This document shows positions 1 to 9,310 of a stretch of DNA of 35,112 nucleotides, in pieces. Position numbers and translations under genes: made by a program. The stretch comes from Gammaproteobacteria bacterium TMED226 (GTDB taxonomy: Bacteria; Pseudomonadota; Gammaproteobacteria; Magnimaribacterales; D2472). Below the pieces are notes generated by a model. That model had not been told where the DNA came from, did no database searches, and worked only from the letters and a program-made list of their open reading frames with translations. The stretch spans positions 1 to 35,112 of the forward strand of contig NHJX01000013.1 in assembly GCA_002169105.1 (NCBI GenBank), written 5' to 3'. Position 1 is the stretch's first letter. The number at the start of each line of letters is the position of its first letter.

Positions 1-8
1 CCGACCAA

Positions 9-85
<77 letters not shown>

Positions 86-97
86 TTTTTTATATAT

Positions 98-1030
98 ATG
101 TACAGAATTGCAGCCTTATATAAATTTACGAAAATTTTGGATCCATTAAAGCTCCATAAAGAAATCCGTATTCAATTAAAAAGACTTTGTATTCATGGAA
201 CAATATTAGTTAGCAATGAAGGTATCAATGGAACAATTTCTTCTTCAAGAAATAAAAATCTTTCTTTAGCAATCAATTACATTAAAGGTGTTAAAGGTTT
301 TAATGATTTAGATATCAAATTTTCTTCTTCAGATAAAAATCCATTTGTAAGACTTAAGGTTAAATTAAAAAAAGAGATTGTGACTATTGGAGATAAATCC
401 ATAGATCCAACTTTAACAGTTGGGGAATATGTTGAGCCAAAAGATTGGAATAAACTTATTGACGATGAAAATACCATCATTATTGATACAAGGAATAACT
501 ATGAATATTCTATTGGAACATTTAGAGGTTCTTTAAATCCTAAAACAAATAAATTTAGAGAATTCCCTAAATGGATAAATAATCAAAAATTTACTTCTAA
601 AGAAAAAAAAGATAAAAATATAGCAATGTTTTGTACCGGCGGCATTAGATGTGAAAAAGCATCTTCTTTATTGAAGAAAGAAGGTTTTAAGAATGTATAT
701 CATCTTAAAGGAGGTATCTTAAAATATTTTGAATCTGTTCCAGAGAACAATAGCAGGTGGGAGGGTGAATGTTTTGTATTTGATGACAGAGTTTCAGTTA
801 AGCATAATTTGTCTAAAGGCACGTATGATATGTGCCATGGATGCAGAATGCCAATAACTGATAATGATAAAGAGTCCAAAAAATATATTCGTGGTGTTTC
901 ATGTCCAAATTGTTTTGATGAAACTACAGAAGAGCAAAAATCAAGATATATGAGTAGACAAAAACAAGTTGATTTAGCTAAAGAGAGGAAGCAAAAACAT
1001 ATCGGACCCAAAGAAGGAGTTATTGACTAA
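98..1030 (+). CDS. trhO: tRNA uridine(34) hydroxylase, rhodanese family (TrhO/YceA)
   Basis: TrhO uses oxygen to hydroxylate U34 in several tRNAs, giving ho5U, a precursor of cmo5U/mcmo5U wobble bases; it acts in the cytoplasm. The 310-residue protein starts MYRIAALYKF, as in the family. It has an N-terminal YceA-type alpha/beta domain (about 1-95) and a rhodanese domain (about 115-215) with the catalytic loop CTGGIRCEK, nucleophile Cys179. The C-terminal region has paired cysteines (CHGCR about residue 247, then SCPNC). These features and the length match YceA/TrhO rather than a plain sulfurtransferase. It sits directly behind tRNA-Arg and 5 nt ahead of a GST-like gene, so the two proteins are probably co-transcribed. 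The family and reaction are well established; activity here is by homology. Confidence 0.93.
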   Translation: MYRIAALYKFTKILDPLKLHKEIRIQLKRLCIHGTILVSNEGINGTISSSRNKNLSLAINYIKGVKGFNDLDIKFSSSDKNPFVRLKVKLKKEIVTIGDKSIDPTLTVGEYVEPKDWNKLIDDENTIIIDTRNNYEYSIGTFRGSLNPKTNKFREFPKWINNQKFTSKEKKDKNIAMFCTGGIRCEKASSLLKKEGFKNVYHLKGGILKYFESVPENNSRWEGECFVFDDRVSVKHNLSKGTYDMCHGCRMPITDNDKESKKYIRGVSCPNCFDETTEEQKSRYMSRQKQVDLAKERKQKHIGPKEGVID

Positions 1031-1035
1031 ATTTT

Positions 1036-1689
1036 ATGAAAGATCCTATCCTGTATTCATTTAAAAGGTGCCCATACGCAATGCGTGCAAGAATGGCATT
1101 AAAACTAGCAAATATTAAATGTGAAATCAGAGAGATTAGATTAAACAACAAACCAGATCATATGCTTAAAGTTTCACCAAAAGGAACAGTGCCAATTCTA
1201 ATTTTGGACAATAAAGTTATTGATGAAAGCATGGATATCATTAACTGGGCTCTAAATAAAGTTGATGTTTTTAAAGGAAATATAGAACAAGATAAGGTTA
1301 ATCTTACCAAGGAACTAGTAACTATTTTTGATGATAAGTTTAAATATCATCTAGATAGGTATAAGTACTCAACTAGATATAAAGATGCAAATCTAGAATT
1401 TCATAGAAGTGAATGTCTTGAAATTCTTTATCATTTAGAGAGCGTAATTTCTAATAAAAAATGGTGTTTTGGAGATAAAATAAATAAACTAGATATTTCA
1501 ATTTTACCTTTTATAAGGCAGTTTAGAATAGCTAGCCCTAGTTGGTTTGATTCTCAAAAACAAATCTCAAACGTTCAGAAAATTCTTAAAAATTTTTTAG
1601 ACTCTAAATTATTTAAAGAAGTAATGCATGTTTATGAAGTCTGGGAAGAGGAGTCAGCTTTGGTTTATTTTCCTCCAAACAATCTATAG
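1036..1689 (+). CDS. glutathione S-transferase-like protein with glutaredoxin-type N-terminus
   Basis: This 217-residue soluble protein has an N-terminal thioredoxin fold with CPYAMR at 12-17, the cis-proline segment GTVPIL at 50-55 and the glutathione-contacting Glu-Ser pair at 64-65. A helical GST-C domain follows. The CPxx motif puts it near the omega/YibF/GrxB-like GSTs, where the cysteine can form a mixed disulfide with glutathione; it is monothiol here (CPYA). Substrate is unknown; deglutathionylation or dehalogenase-type chemistry is possible but not shown. It begins 5 nt after trhO and is probably translated from the same mRNA. Its last 6 bp overlap the end of the convergent glutamate dehydrogenase gene. 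Confidence 0.82.
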   Translation: MKDPILYSFKRCPYAMRARMALKLANIKCEIREIRLNNKPDHMLKVSPKGTVPILILDNKVIDESMDIINWALNKVDVFKGNIEQDKVNLTKELVTIFDDKFKYHLDRYKYSTRYKDANLEFHRSECLEILYHLESVISNKKWCFGDKINKLDISILPFIRQFRIASPSWFDSQKQISNVQKILKNFLDSKLFKEVMHVYEVWEEESALVYFPPNNL

Positions 1690-3084
1690 ACCAATAAAAT
1701 CATATGAAAGTGCTATTTTATCTATAGCAACTTTAAAAGCTGCAGTTCTGAAGTCAGGTATCTTTTTAGTCTTCAAAAACTCTTTTTTTACGCTTTGGAA
1801 TCCGTCAATCATCATGTCATCTAGCCCAGACCTAATAAGATCAATTTCTTCAATGTCATCCATAAAACTAGACTTATATTTATTTGGCATAGATTTTCCT
1901 GTCATAGCCTCAATAGCTTCAATCAAATTATTTATTTGTAATTGATTCTTTCTTTTTTCAAGTCTTCCAAATCTGATGTGCCTTATGTTTTTTACCCATT
2001 CAAAATAACTAACCGCAACACCACCTCCGTTTGCGAGAATGTCTGGAATAACAAATATATTTTTTCTATTTAAAATTTGATTACCTTTATAGCTAATAGG
2101 CCCATTTGCAGCCTCCACAATCAATCTTGCATTTATATCACCAGCATTTTTTTCAGTTATTACATTTTCACGTGCAGCTGGAATTAAAATATCACATGGC
2201 CGTTTAAGCAATAGAGTTGAATCTTTAATAAATGTAGCCTTAGGATAGTTTTCAAATGATTTATGTTTAGTAAAGTACTTTTTTGCATGTTCAACATTAA
2301 TTCCATCTTCGTTAAAAATCCCACCATTAAATTCAGATATCCCTATCAATTTAACGTTATCGTCTTCAGTTAAAAATTTTGATAGGTGGTAGCCAACATT
2401 TCCTAAGCCTTGAAGGATGAATGTTTTGGTAGATAAATCCTCATCTAATTTTACTAATTTTAGAAGATCTGGATTTTTAAAGAATTCTCTAACAATATAT
2501 TGAACACCTCTTCCAGTTGCTTCTTCTCTTCCAACAAGACCATTCTTACTTGGAGGTTTGCCAGTCACACAAGCTGCACCATTGATATCTGCAGGATGTA
2601 TTTTTCTATACTCATCTGCGATCCAAGCCATTTCTCTTGAAGAAGTTCCTATATCAGGTGCAGGTACATTCATGGAGGGACTTATAAGGTCTCTTTTTAT
2701 TAGTTCTTGTGCAAACCTTCTTGTAATTTTCTCTAATTCACGTTTTTCCCACATAGATGGATCAATTTTAAGCCCGCCTTTTGATCCCCCATAAGGAACA
2801 TTGATAATTGCGCATTTATAAGACATTAAGGCTGCAAGTGCCTCAACTTCTTCTGCATGAGTATCTAAATCAAATCTTATCCCGCCCTTAGTTGGTTCCA
2901 TATGTTCAGAGTGAACAGATCTCCACCCTTCAAATGTAAAGATTTCTCCTCTAAGTCTGACCCCAAATCTAACAGTATAGGTAGAATTACAAGTAATTAT
3001 TTTATTAGATAAACCTGCTGACAAATCTGTAAACTTAAGAGCTTTGTTTACGTATTTAGTTGTATCAGAAAGAAAATTATTCAT
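1684..3084 (-). CDS. Glu/Leu/Phe/Val dehydrogenase family, probable glutamate dehydrogenase
   Basis: The enzyme catalyses reversible NAD(P)-dependent oxidative deamination of glutamate to 2-oxoglutarate and ammonia, in the cytoplasm. At 466 residues it has the expected two-domain form. The catalytic region NVPYGGSKGGL (95-105) carries Lys102, PAPDIGT carries Asp144, and the Rossmann motif GLGNVG is at 226-231. The C-terminal segment VEAANGP...ILANGGGVAVSYFEW is typical of glutamate rather than leucine or phenylalanine dehydrogenases. Cofactor preference cannot be read with confidence. It is monocistronic, divergent from tRNA-His across 88 bp and convergent with the GST-like gene. It may feed glutamate released by the peptidases elsewhere in the window into central metabolism, but that link is inferred. 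Confidence 0.9.
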   Translation of the reverse strand: MNNFLSDTTKYVNKALKFTDLSAGLSNKIITCNSTYTVRFGVRLRGEIFTFEGWRSVHSEHMEPTKGGIRFDLDTHAEEVEALAALMSYKCAIINVPYGGSKGGLKIDPSMWEKRELEKITRRFAQELIKRDLISPSMNVPAPDIGTSSREMAWIADEYRKIHPADINGAACVTGKPPSKNGLVGREEATGRGVQYIVREFFKNPDLLKLVKLDEDLSTKTFILQGLGNVGYHLSKFLTEDDNVKLIGISEFNGGIFNEDGINVEHAKKYFTKHKSFENYPKATFIKDSTLLLKRPCDILIPAARENVITEKNAGDINARLIVEAANGPISYKGNQILNRKNIFVIPDILANGGGVAVSYFEWVKNIRHIRFGRLEKRKNQLQINNLIEAIEAMTGKSMPNKYKSSFMDDIEEIDLIRSGLDDMMIDGFQSVKKEFLKTKKIPDFRTAAFKVAIDKIALSYDFIGL

Positions 3085-3132
3085 TATTAGATTACTCCTC
3101 TAATAAATAATACATCAGCTACAACAAAAAAA

Positions 3133-3160
3133 TAGATAATAATTTTTTTTAAACTATAAT
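3133..3160 (+). promoter_or_regulatory. Promoter of tRNA-His (and probably tig)
   Basis: A consensus -10 hexamer TATAAT lies at 3155-3160, 12 nt before the tRNA 5' end, with a weak -35 TAGATA at 3133-3138 (16-bp spacer, 4 of 6 matches). The position fits transcription starting just before the tRNA. No terminator separates the tRNA from tig, so this promoter may also drive the chaperone-protease genes. Confidence 0.6.
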
Positions 3161-3172
3161 ACCGAATCTTGT

Positions 3173-3250
3173 GGCGGGCGTAGCTCAGTTGGTTAGAGCG
3201 CTGGATTGTGGCTCCGGAGGCCGTGGGTTCGAACCCCATCGCTCGCCCCA
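3173..3250 (+). tRNA. tRNA-His (anticodon GTG)
   Basis: The acceptor GCGGGCG (3174-3180) pairs with CGCTCGC (3240-3246). G3173 is the extra G-1 and pairs with discriminator C3247, the histidine identity pair. CCA is encoded at 3248-3250. The anticodon stem CTGGA/TCCGG surrounds the loop TTGTGGC with anticodon GTG at 3208-3210. The T arm has GGTTCGAACCC. The tig start codon follows 30 nt later without a hairpin terminator. Confidence 0.97.
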
Positions 3251-3280
3251 TTTACAAGATAAGAGTAATGAGCAATAAAA

Positions 3281-4582
3281 ATGAAAATAAAAATTAAAAA
3301 ATTAAAAGATTTAGAACAAAAAATAACAATATCTATACCTGTAGAAGATTATGAAAAAAAATTTGATACTAAAATTAATAATATAAAAACTAAAGCAAAA
3401 ATTGATGGATTCAGAAAGGGCAATGTGCCGAGCGATGTGCTTGAGCAAAGATATGGTCAGTCAATCCATGCTGAAGTAGTAAATGAACTTATTCAAGAAT
3501 CATATCCAAAGGCAATTTCTGAAAAAAAAATAAGCCCCGCCTCTTCTCCGAAAGTTACTATTGATTCTGAAGATCCAAAAAAACCACTTTTATACTCAGC
3601 AATAATAGAAGCCTTTCCTGAAATAAAGCCTAAATTTTCAAGATGGACCAGTTATGAAGAATTTAGCATTGAGATTGAAGATAATGATATAGATAAGGCT
3701 ATTGCAGATATATTAAGAAGATATGGTGAATGGAAAGATGTTTCTAGAAAGGCGCAATTAGATGATCAAGTGGTTATAGACTTCTTGGGAACAATTGATG
3801 GTAAAGAATTTGAAGGAAATTCAGCAAAAGACTTTAAGTTGATACTAGGAAGTAAATCTATGATTCCTGGATTTGAAGATGGAATGTTAGGAAAGAAACC
3901 ATCAAAATTTAAAATTAATTGCAATTTCCCAGATGATTATTTCAAAAAAGATTTAGCAGGCGTTAATGCTGTTTTTGAGATTGATCTAAAAAATGTTCAA
4001 GAAATTACTGAAGCAATAGTAAATAAAGATTTATTTGAAAAGCTACAAATGGAAGTTAAAGATGAGTCTGAATTCACTGAAGAAATTATTAAAAGAATGA
4101 ACAATGAAATAGAAGTTCAAGAAAAAGAACTTACAAAAGAATCCATTTATGAGACTTTATTGAAAACAAATGCTTTTAAGGCCCCTAAATCTACTGTAAG
4201 TGAGCAAGCTGATTTGATGAGAAAAGATGCATTAATGAGAATAGGACATAGTGAGGAGAATGCCGGAGATGACTTATTCCCAATGGAAACTTTTATGGAA
4301 AAAGCAGAAAAAAGAGTCAGATTAGACCTGTTATTTGCTGAAATGATAAAACATTTTGAACTATCTGTTAGTAAAGAGCAGATTGATAATTTCATTAATG
4401 ATGAATCAAAGAGATATAAGGACCCTGACCAATACAAAAAATGGATTTCAGGCCAGCCCCAACAGCTTGAGCAATTTAGAATGGTTGTTTTAGAGCAGCA
4501 ACTGGTTGAAAAATTAGAAAATGTCCTTAAATCTAAGAAGAAAGTGATAAAATTTTCTGAACTAGCTAATAAGCAGGTATAA
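3281..4582 (+). CDS. tig: Trigger factor, ribosome-associated chaperone and prolyl isomerase
   Basis: Trigger factor binds the ribosome exit tunnel through L23 and shields nascent chains. The 433-residue length matches the family. The ribosome-binding signature GFRKGNVP includes Phe44-Arg45-Lys46. An FKBP-type PPIase domain spans about 160-245 (DQVVIDFLGTIDG, LGSKSMIPGFEDGMLG), and a helical C-terminal chaperone domain follows to about 425. The chosen ATG gives the standard N-terminus; an ATG at 3268 is in another frame and closes quickly. It is followed 3 nt later by clpP, the usual tig-clpP-clpX order. It probably shares the transcript that begins at tRNA-His. Confidence 0.97.
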   Translation: MKIKIKKLKDLEQKITISIPVEDYEKKFDTKINNIKTKAKIDGFRKGNVPSDVLEQRYGQSIHAEVVNELIQESYPKAISEKKISPASSPKVTIDSEDPKKPLLYSAIIEAFPEIKPKFSRWTSYEEFSIEIEDNDIDKAIADILRRYGEWKDVSRKAQLDDQVVIDFLGTIDGKEFEGNSAKDFKLILGSKSMIPGFEDGMLGKKPSKFKINCNFPDDYFKKDLAGVNAVFEIDLKNVQEITEAIVNKDLFEKLQMEVKDESEFTEEIIKRMNNEIEVQEKELTKESIYETLLKTNAFKAPKSTVSEQADLMRKDALMRIGHSEENAGDDLFPMETFMEKAEKRVRLDLLFAEMIKHFELSVSKEQIDNFINDESKRYKDPDQYKKWISGQPQQLEQFRMVVLEQQLVEKLENVLKSKKKVIKFSELANKQV

Positions 4583-4585
4583 ATT

Positions 4586-5188
4586 ATGACAGACATTCAT
4601 TCAGCTTTAATTCCAATGGTGATTGAACAAACTCCTAGAGGTGAAAGGTCATTTGATATTTATTCAAGACTTTTAAAAGAAAGGGTTATCTTTTTATCAG
4701 GACCAATTGATGATTATATTTCAAATCTTGTTGTAGCTCAGTTGCTTTTTTTAGAATCAGAAAACCCTGAGAAAGATATTTCAATATATATCAATTCACC
4801 AGGCGGGAGTATTTCTGCAGGGTTAGCAATATACGACACAATGCAATTTGTTACTCCTTCTATTTCAACTCTTTGTATTGGCCAAGCTGCTAGCATGGGA
4901 GCTTTATTGCTTGCAGGAGGAGATAAGAAAAAAAGATTTGCATTACCTAACTCAAGGATCATGATTCACCAACCATTAGGAGGTTTTCAAGGCCAAGCAT
5001 CTGATTTTGAGATTCATGCCAAAGAAATACTTCACATGAAAAAAATTGTAAATGAGATTCTTGCAAAACATACAGGCCAAACCATAAAGAAAATTGAAAA
5101 AGACACTGATAGAGATAACTTCCTTGATGCTGAATCAGCGAAGTCATATGGAATTGTAGATAGTATATTAGATCAAAGAGGCTTGTAA
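4586..5188 (+). CDS. clpP: ATP-dependent Clp protease proteolytic subunit
   Basis: ClpP is the tetradecameric serine protease barrel that degrades substrates unfolded by ClpX or ClpA. The 200-residue protein shows the catalytic triad Ser103 (QAASMGA), His128 (MIHQP) and Asp177 (TDRDNFL). The spacings of 25 and 49 residues equal those of E. coli ClpP. The oxyanion-hole segment SPGGS is at 71-75. The short N-terminal leader before the conserved core suggests the usual self-processed propeptide. It lies 3 nt after tig and 1 nt before clpX, so expression is almost certainly coupled. Confidence 0.98.
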   Translation: MTDIHSALIPMVIEQTPRGERSFDIYSRLLKERVIFLSGPIDDYISNLVVAQLLFLESENPEKDISIYINSPGGSISAGLAIYDTMQFVTPSISTLCIGQAASMGALLLAGGDKKKRFALPNSRIMIHQPLGGFQGQASDFEIHAKEILHMKKIVNEILAKHTGQTIKKIEKDTDRDNFLDAESAKSYGIVDSILDQRGL

Positions 5189-5189
5189 T

Positions 5190-6446
5190 ATGGTAGATGA
5201 AACAGTATCAGATAAATTAACGTGTTCTTTTTGTGGAAAATTACAAACTGAAGTAAAAAAATTAATTGCTGGTCCAAGTGTCTATATTTGTAATGAGTGC
5301 GTTGATCTTTGTAATGAAATTATTGAAGAAGAAGTTAAGGTTGATGAACAAGCTCCATATGACCATCTATTATCTCCATTAGAAATATTCTCCCAACTTG
5401 ATGATTATGTTATAGGTCAAGAAAAGGCAAAGAAAGTATTATCTGTAGCTGTATACAACCATTATAAGAGACTTAAAAAAGCCAAATCAAACAATAATGT
5501 AGAACTTCAAAAGAGTAATGTATTGCTATTAGGCCCAACAGGCAGTGGAAAAACACTTTTAGCACAAACTTTAGCAAAAATACTAAATGTTCCATTTGCT
5601 ATAGCAGATGCAACAACTCTTACAGAAGCAGGATACGTAGGTGAAGATGTCGAAAATATTATTCAGAAACTTCTTCAAAAAGCAGACCATGATCCAGAGA
5701 GAGCTGAATTAGGTATAGTCTATATTGATGAAATAGATAAGATAGCTAGAAAGTCTGACAATCCCTCTATAACTCGTGATGTTTCTGGTGAAGGTGTTCA
5801 ACAGGCATTATTGAAATTAATTGAAGGGACTGTTGCTTCAATTCCACCTCAAGGTGGAAGAAAACATCCTCAAGGAGAGTTTGTACAGATCGATACATCA
5901 AATATCTTATTTATTTGTGGTGGCGCTTTTTCTGGTCTTGATAAAGTAATTGATCTTAGAACTAATAATGTTGGAATTGGATTTAGCGCTGATGTAGATT
6001 CAAAATCTAATTCAAAGCCACTAAATAAAAATATTGATAATCTAGAGCCTGAAGATTTAGTTAAGTATGGCTTAATACCTGAATTTGTAGGGCGACTGCC
6101 AGTTATATCAAATTTACATGAGCTTGATGAAGATGCTTTGGTAAGAATTTTAAAGGAACCAAAGAATGCATTAGTGAATCAATATAAGCATTTATTTGAA
6201 ATTGATAATGTAGAGCTATCATTCAGGGATGAAGCTTTAAAAGAAATTGCTAAACAAGCTATTAAAAGGAAAACTGGAGCAAGGGGCCTCAGGTCAATTA
6301 TGGAAGAGCTCTTAATGGAAACAATGTTTGGTCTTCCTAATGAAGAATTGGAAAAAGTTATAATTGATGAAAAGACTGTAATATCAAAAACTGACCCTAT
6401 TAAGCTTCTAAAAACAAAATCTAAAAAAACATCTACTGGTAATTGA
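5190..6446 (+). CDS. clpX: Clp protease ATPase subunit ClpX
   Basis: ClpX is the hexameric AAA+ unfoldase that recognises tagged substrates (for example ssrA) and feeds ClpP. The 418-residue protein has the N-terminal C4 zinc-binding domain (Cys12, Cys15, Cys34, Cys37). Walker A is GPTGSGKT (115-122), the pore-1 loop GYVG is at 148-151, Walker B is IVYIDE (176-181) and the RKH loop is at 224-226. The ClpP-docking tripeptide IGF is at 263-265, and sensor 2 is GARGLR near the C-terminus. Everything needed for the ClpXP complex is intact. It follows clpP by one base. No other ClpP partner lies in the window. Confidence 0.98.
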   Translation: MVDETVSDKLTCSFCGKLQTEVKKLIAGPSVYICNECVDLCNEIIEEEVKVDEQAPYDHLLSPLEIFSQLDDYVIGQEKAKKVLSVAVYNHYKRLKKAKSNNNVELQKSNVLLLGPTGSGKTLLAQTLAKILNVPFAIADATTLTEAGYVGEDVENIIQKLLQKADHDPERAELGIVYIDEIDKIARKSDNPSITRDVSGEGVQQALLKLIEGTVASIPPQGGRKHPQGEFVQIDTSNILFICGGAFSGLDKVIDLRTNNVGIGFSADVDSKSNSKPLNKNIDNLEPEDLVKYGLIPEFVGRLPVISNLHELDEDALVRILKEPKNALVNQYKHLFEIDNVELSFRDEALKEIAKQAIKRKTGARGLRSIMEELLMETMFGLPNEELEKVIIDEKTVISKTDPIKLLKTKSKKTSTGN

Positions 6447-6476
6447 TATTTATCTTATTATCCCTATATTAACTCT

Positions 6477-8873
6477 ATGAGTGATATTAAATCGGATTTG
6501 CCATTAATCCCCTTAAGAGATGTTGTTGTTTTTCCAGGAATTGTTACAACTTTGTTTGTAGGACGACCTAAATCTGTTGAGGCTTTAAATGTTGCAATGG
6601 CATCAAATAAAAAACTTGTTCTTGTAAGTCAAAAAGATGCTTCATTGGAAGATCCGCAAATTAATGACTTATATAAATTTGCTTCTATCAGCAATTTACT
6701 CCAATTGATAAAGTTACCTGACGGAACTATGAAGGTATTAGTTGAAGGTGATAAGAGATGCTTAATTGAAAAAGTTATTGAAAAAGATTTATATACTATT
6801 GCAAGAGTCTCTGAAGCAAATGTTTCATCTTTAAAAGATAGCGAGTCAAAAAACCTTATAAGATTAATTAAAGCAAAATTTGAAGATTACATAGCTATTA
6901 CAAAAAGAATACCCCCTGAAATAGTGTCAACTGTCGACTCGCTAGATGACTTATCAAGACTATTAGACACCATAACTGGACACCTTCCTTTAGAGACATC
7001 AAAAAAACAAGAAATTCTAGAGACTATTGATCTAAAAGCTAGATCAGAAAAAGTTTTAACATTTATAGAATCTCAGTTAGATGTTGTAGATGTTGAGAAA
7101 AAGGTAAGAGATAGAGTTAAAAAACAAATGGAAAAATCTCAGAGAGAATATTACTTGAATGAGCAAATTAAAGCTGCTCAAAAAGAACTTGGAGAAATTG
7201 GCGAAGAAGGTGATGAGTTAGAGAATTTAGAAAAGAAAATTCATGAAGTTGGCATGACAAAAGAAGCTCTAAAAAAAGCAAAAAGTGAATTTGCTAAATT
7301 TAAACATATGGCTCCTTCATCAGCAGAAGCTTCGGTAGTAAGAACTTATTTAGACTGTTTAGTTGACGTTCCATGGAAAAAGAAATCAAAAATAAAATCA
7401 GATATAAAAGCATCTATGAAGATTTTAGAAGAAGATCATTATGGACTTGAGGAAGTAAAAGAAAGAATTGTTGAATATTTAGCAGTTCAAAAAAGAGTAA
7501 AGAAAATGAAAGCTCCAGTCTTATGTTTGGTTGGGCCTCCTGGAGTTGGTAAAACCTCGTTAGGAGAATCAATAGCTAGAGCTACAAACAGAAAATTTGC
7601 AAGAATGTCTTTAGGCGGAGTTAGAGATGAATCTGAAATAAGGGGACATAGGAGAACTTATATAGGATCGATGCCTGGAAAGATAGTTCAAAAACTTTCA
7701 AAGGTTGGTGTTAAAAACCCATTATTTTTATTGGATGAGATTGATAAGATTGGAATGGATCATAGAGGTGATCCAGCTTCTGCTTTGCTTGAGGTCCTTG
7801 ATCCAGAACAGAACAATACATTCAGCGATCATTACCTTGAAGTAGATTACGATTTATCTGAGGTTATGTTTGTTTGTACGGCAAACAGTCTAAATATTCC
7901 AACCCCATTACTAGATAGAATGGAAATAATTCGAATACCTGGTTACATCGAAGATGAAAAAATTAATATTGCAGATAAATATTTGTTACCAAAACAAATG
8001 AAACGTAACGGAGTTAAAGAAACAGAAATAAAACTTAACAAAAATGTAATTCTTTCATTGATAAGATATTACACCAGAGAAGCAGGCGTAAGAGGGCTTG
8101 AAAGACAAATTGCAAAAATTTTAAGAAAAGTTGTCAAAGAAAGACTAATAGATAACAAAACCATGTCATCACCAACCACAATAAATACTAAAAACCTTGA
8201 GAATTATTCAGGAGTTAAGAAGTATAAATATGGTGTTGCAGAAAAAGATAATGCTGTTGGTCAGGTTACTGGTCTTGCTTGGACTGAAGTTGGAGGAGAA
8301 TTATTAACTATTGAAGCTTCACACATAGATGGAAAAGGTAGGGTAATTAAGACTGGTTCATTGGGTGATGTGATGCAAGAATCAATTCAGGCCGCTTTAA
8401 CAGTAGTGAGATCTAGAGCGGAATCGTTAGGAATTAAAGCTGATTTTTATGAAAAATATGATGTCCATATTCATGTTCCTGAGGGTGCAACTCCAAAAGA
8501 CGGACCAAGCGCAGGTGGTGCAATGGCTATCTCTTTGATATCTATTTTTACAGGTATACCCGTTAAGGCAGATACAGCCATGACAGGAGAAATAACACTA
8601 AGAGGTCAGATATTAAAAATTGGAGGCCTTAAAGAGAAGCTATTGGCTGCAAAAAGAGGTGGTATTAAGAATGTAATTATTCCAAAAGAAAACGAGCCAG
8701 ATCTTCAAGAAATTCCCGATCAAATTACTAAATCTCTTAACATTATTCCAGTTGAATGGATCGATGAAGTAATTTCATCAGCACTTGTTGAAGAACCAAC
8801 ACCAATTTCAAAAAAAGTTAAAACACAAAAAGGTAAAAGCTCATCAAAATCTGATAGCAAGCAAACTCACTAA
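6477..8873 (+). CDS. lon: ATP-dependent protease Lon (LonA type)
   Basis: Lon degrades misfolded and regulatory proteins in the cytoplasm. The 798-residue protein has the N-terminal substrate-binding LAN domain (starts about 10, LPLIPLRDVVVFPG) and a helical region about 190-270. The AAA+ module has Walker A GPPGVGKT (353-360) and Walker B PLFLLDEIDK. The protease domain has the Ser678/Lys721 dyad (GPSAGGA; LKEKLLAAK). The order and numbering track E. coli Lon closely. The C-terminus ends in a Lys/Ser-rich tail of about 25 residues beyond the usual fold. It begins 30 nt after clpX; no clear heat-shock promoter was identified in that gap, so read-through from clpX is likely. Confidence 0.98.
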   Translation: MSDIKSDLPLIPLRDVVVFPGIVTTLFVGRPKSVEALNVAMASNKKLVLVSQKDASLEDPQINDLYKFASISNLLQLIKLPDGTMKVLVEGDKRCLIEKVIEKDLYTIARVSEANVSSLKDSESKNLIRLIKAKFEDYIAITKRIPPEIVSTVDSLDDLSRLLDTITGHLPLETSKKQEILETIDLKARSEKVLTFIESQLDVVDVEKKVRDRVKKQMEKSQREYYLNEQIKAAQKELGEIGEEGDELENLEKKIHEVGMTKEALKKAKSEFAKFKHMAPSSAEASVVRTYLDCLVDVPWKKKSKIKSDIKASMKILEEDHYGLEEVKERIVEYLAVQKRVKKMKAPVLCLVGPPGVGKTSLGESIARATNRKFARMSLGGVRDESEIRGHRRTYIGSMPGKIVQKLSKVGVKNPLFLLDEIDKIGMDHRGDPASALLEVLDPEQNNTFSDHYLEVDYDLSEVMFVCTANSLNIPTPLLDRMEIIRIPGYIEDEKINIADKYLLPKQMKRNGVKETEIKLNKNVILSLIRYYTREAGVRGLERQIAKILRKVVKERLIDNKTMSSPTTINTKNLENYSGVKKYKYGVAEKDNAVGQVTGLAWTEVGGELLTIEASHIDGKGRVIKTGSLGDVMQESIQAALTVVRSRAESLGIKADFYEKYDVHIHVPEGATPKDGPSAGGAMAISLISIFTGIPVKADTAMTGEITLRGQILKIGGLKEKLLAAKRGGIKNVIIPKENEPDLQEIPDQITKSLNIIPVEWIDEVISSALVEEPTPISKKVKTQKGKSSSKSDSKQTH

Positions 8874-8887
8874 AACCCTTTATTTAC

Positions 8888-8919
8888 TTGACTTTTAACA
8901 CTAAAAAGCTTTTGATATA
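8888..8919 (+). promoter_or_regulatory. Candidate hupB promoter
   Basis: The 86-bp lon-hupB gap contains TTGACT at 8888-8893 (5 of 6 to the -35 consensus) and, after 17 bp, TTTGAT at 8911-8916 (4 of 6), running into GATATA. This would start transcription about 35 bp before the hupB ATG. The assignment is by eye only. Confidence 0.45.
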
Positions 8920-8945
8920 GGGGTATTTATTAAATAAATTATCAT

Positions 8946-8952
8946 AGAGGAG
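8946..8952 (+). promoter_or_regulatory. Strong Shine-Dalgarno of hupB
   Basis: AGAGGAG lies 7 nt before the hupB ATG. Many genes in this window have no recognisable Shine-Dalgarno, so this near-perfect one fits very high expression of HU. Confidence 0.8.
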
Positions 8953-8959
8953 TTTAAAT

Positions 8960-9247
8960 ATGAATAAATCAGATTTAGTTGACGCCGTTGCAGGAAGTGC
9001 TGATATGTCAAAAGCAGAAGCAGGTCGAGCTGTTGAAGCAGTTTTAGATGGCATTTCAGGTGCATTACACAACGGTGATTCTGTTTCATTGGTTGGATTT
9101 GGAACTTTTAGTGTCAGACACAGAAAAGCAAGAGATGGTAGAAATCCTGCTACAAAGCAGTCAATGCATATACCAGCGTCTAACGTACCAGGCTTTAAAG
9201 CTGGTAAAGCTTTAAAAGATACTGTTAAAGCTGGTAACCCAGCATAA
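8960..9247 (+). CDS. hupB: DNA-binding protein HU (beta-type)
   Basis: HU is the small dimeric nucleoid protein that bends DNA non-specifically. The 95-residue product starts MNKSDLVDAVA and has the core GFGTFSVRHRKAR. The beta-arm motif GRNPAT carries the intercalating Pro63, and the C-terminal helix is FKAGKALKDTV. A short tail (KAGNPA) makes it about five residues longer than the typical 90. The position between lon and ppiD is the conserved hupB context, which is why the beta symbol is used. It has its own probable promoter, a strong Shine-Dalgarno and a hairpin terminator, so it looks like an independent high-expression unit. Confidence 0.97.
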   Translation: MNKSDLVDAVAGSADMSKAEAGRAVEAVLDGISGALHNGDSVSLVGFGTFSVRHRKARDGRNPATKQSMHIPASNVPGFKAGKALKDTVKAGNPA

Positions 9248-9263
9248 GTTTAGTTACTTTTGT

Positions 9264-9291
9264 AAAAGGGTGCTTACGCACCCTTTTTTTT
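9264..9291 (+). terminator. Rho-independent terminator after hupB
   Basis: The inverted repeat AAAAGGGTGC (9264-9273), loop TTAC, GCACCCTTTT (9278-9287) is a 10-bp stem running into an uninterrupted T tract. It lies 17 nt after the hupB stop and separates hupB from ppiD. Confidence 0.93.
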
Positions 9292-9310
9292 AATCTATAA
9301 TAACGCCACT

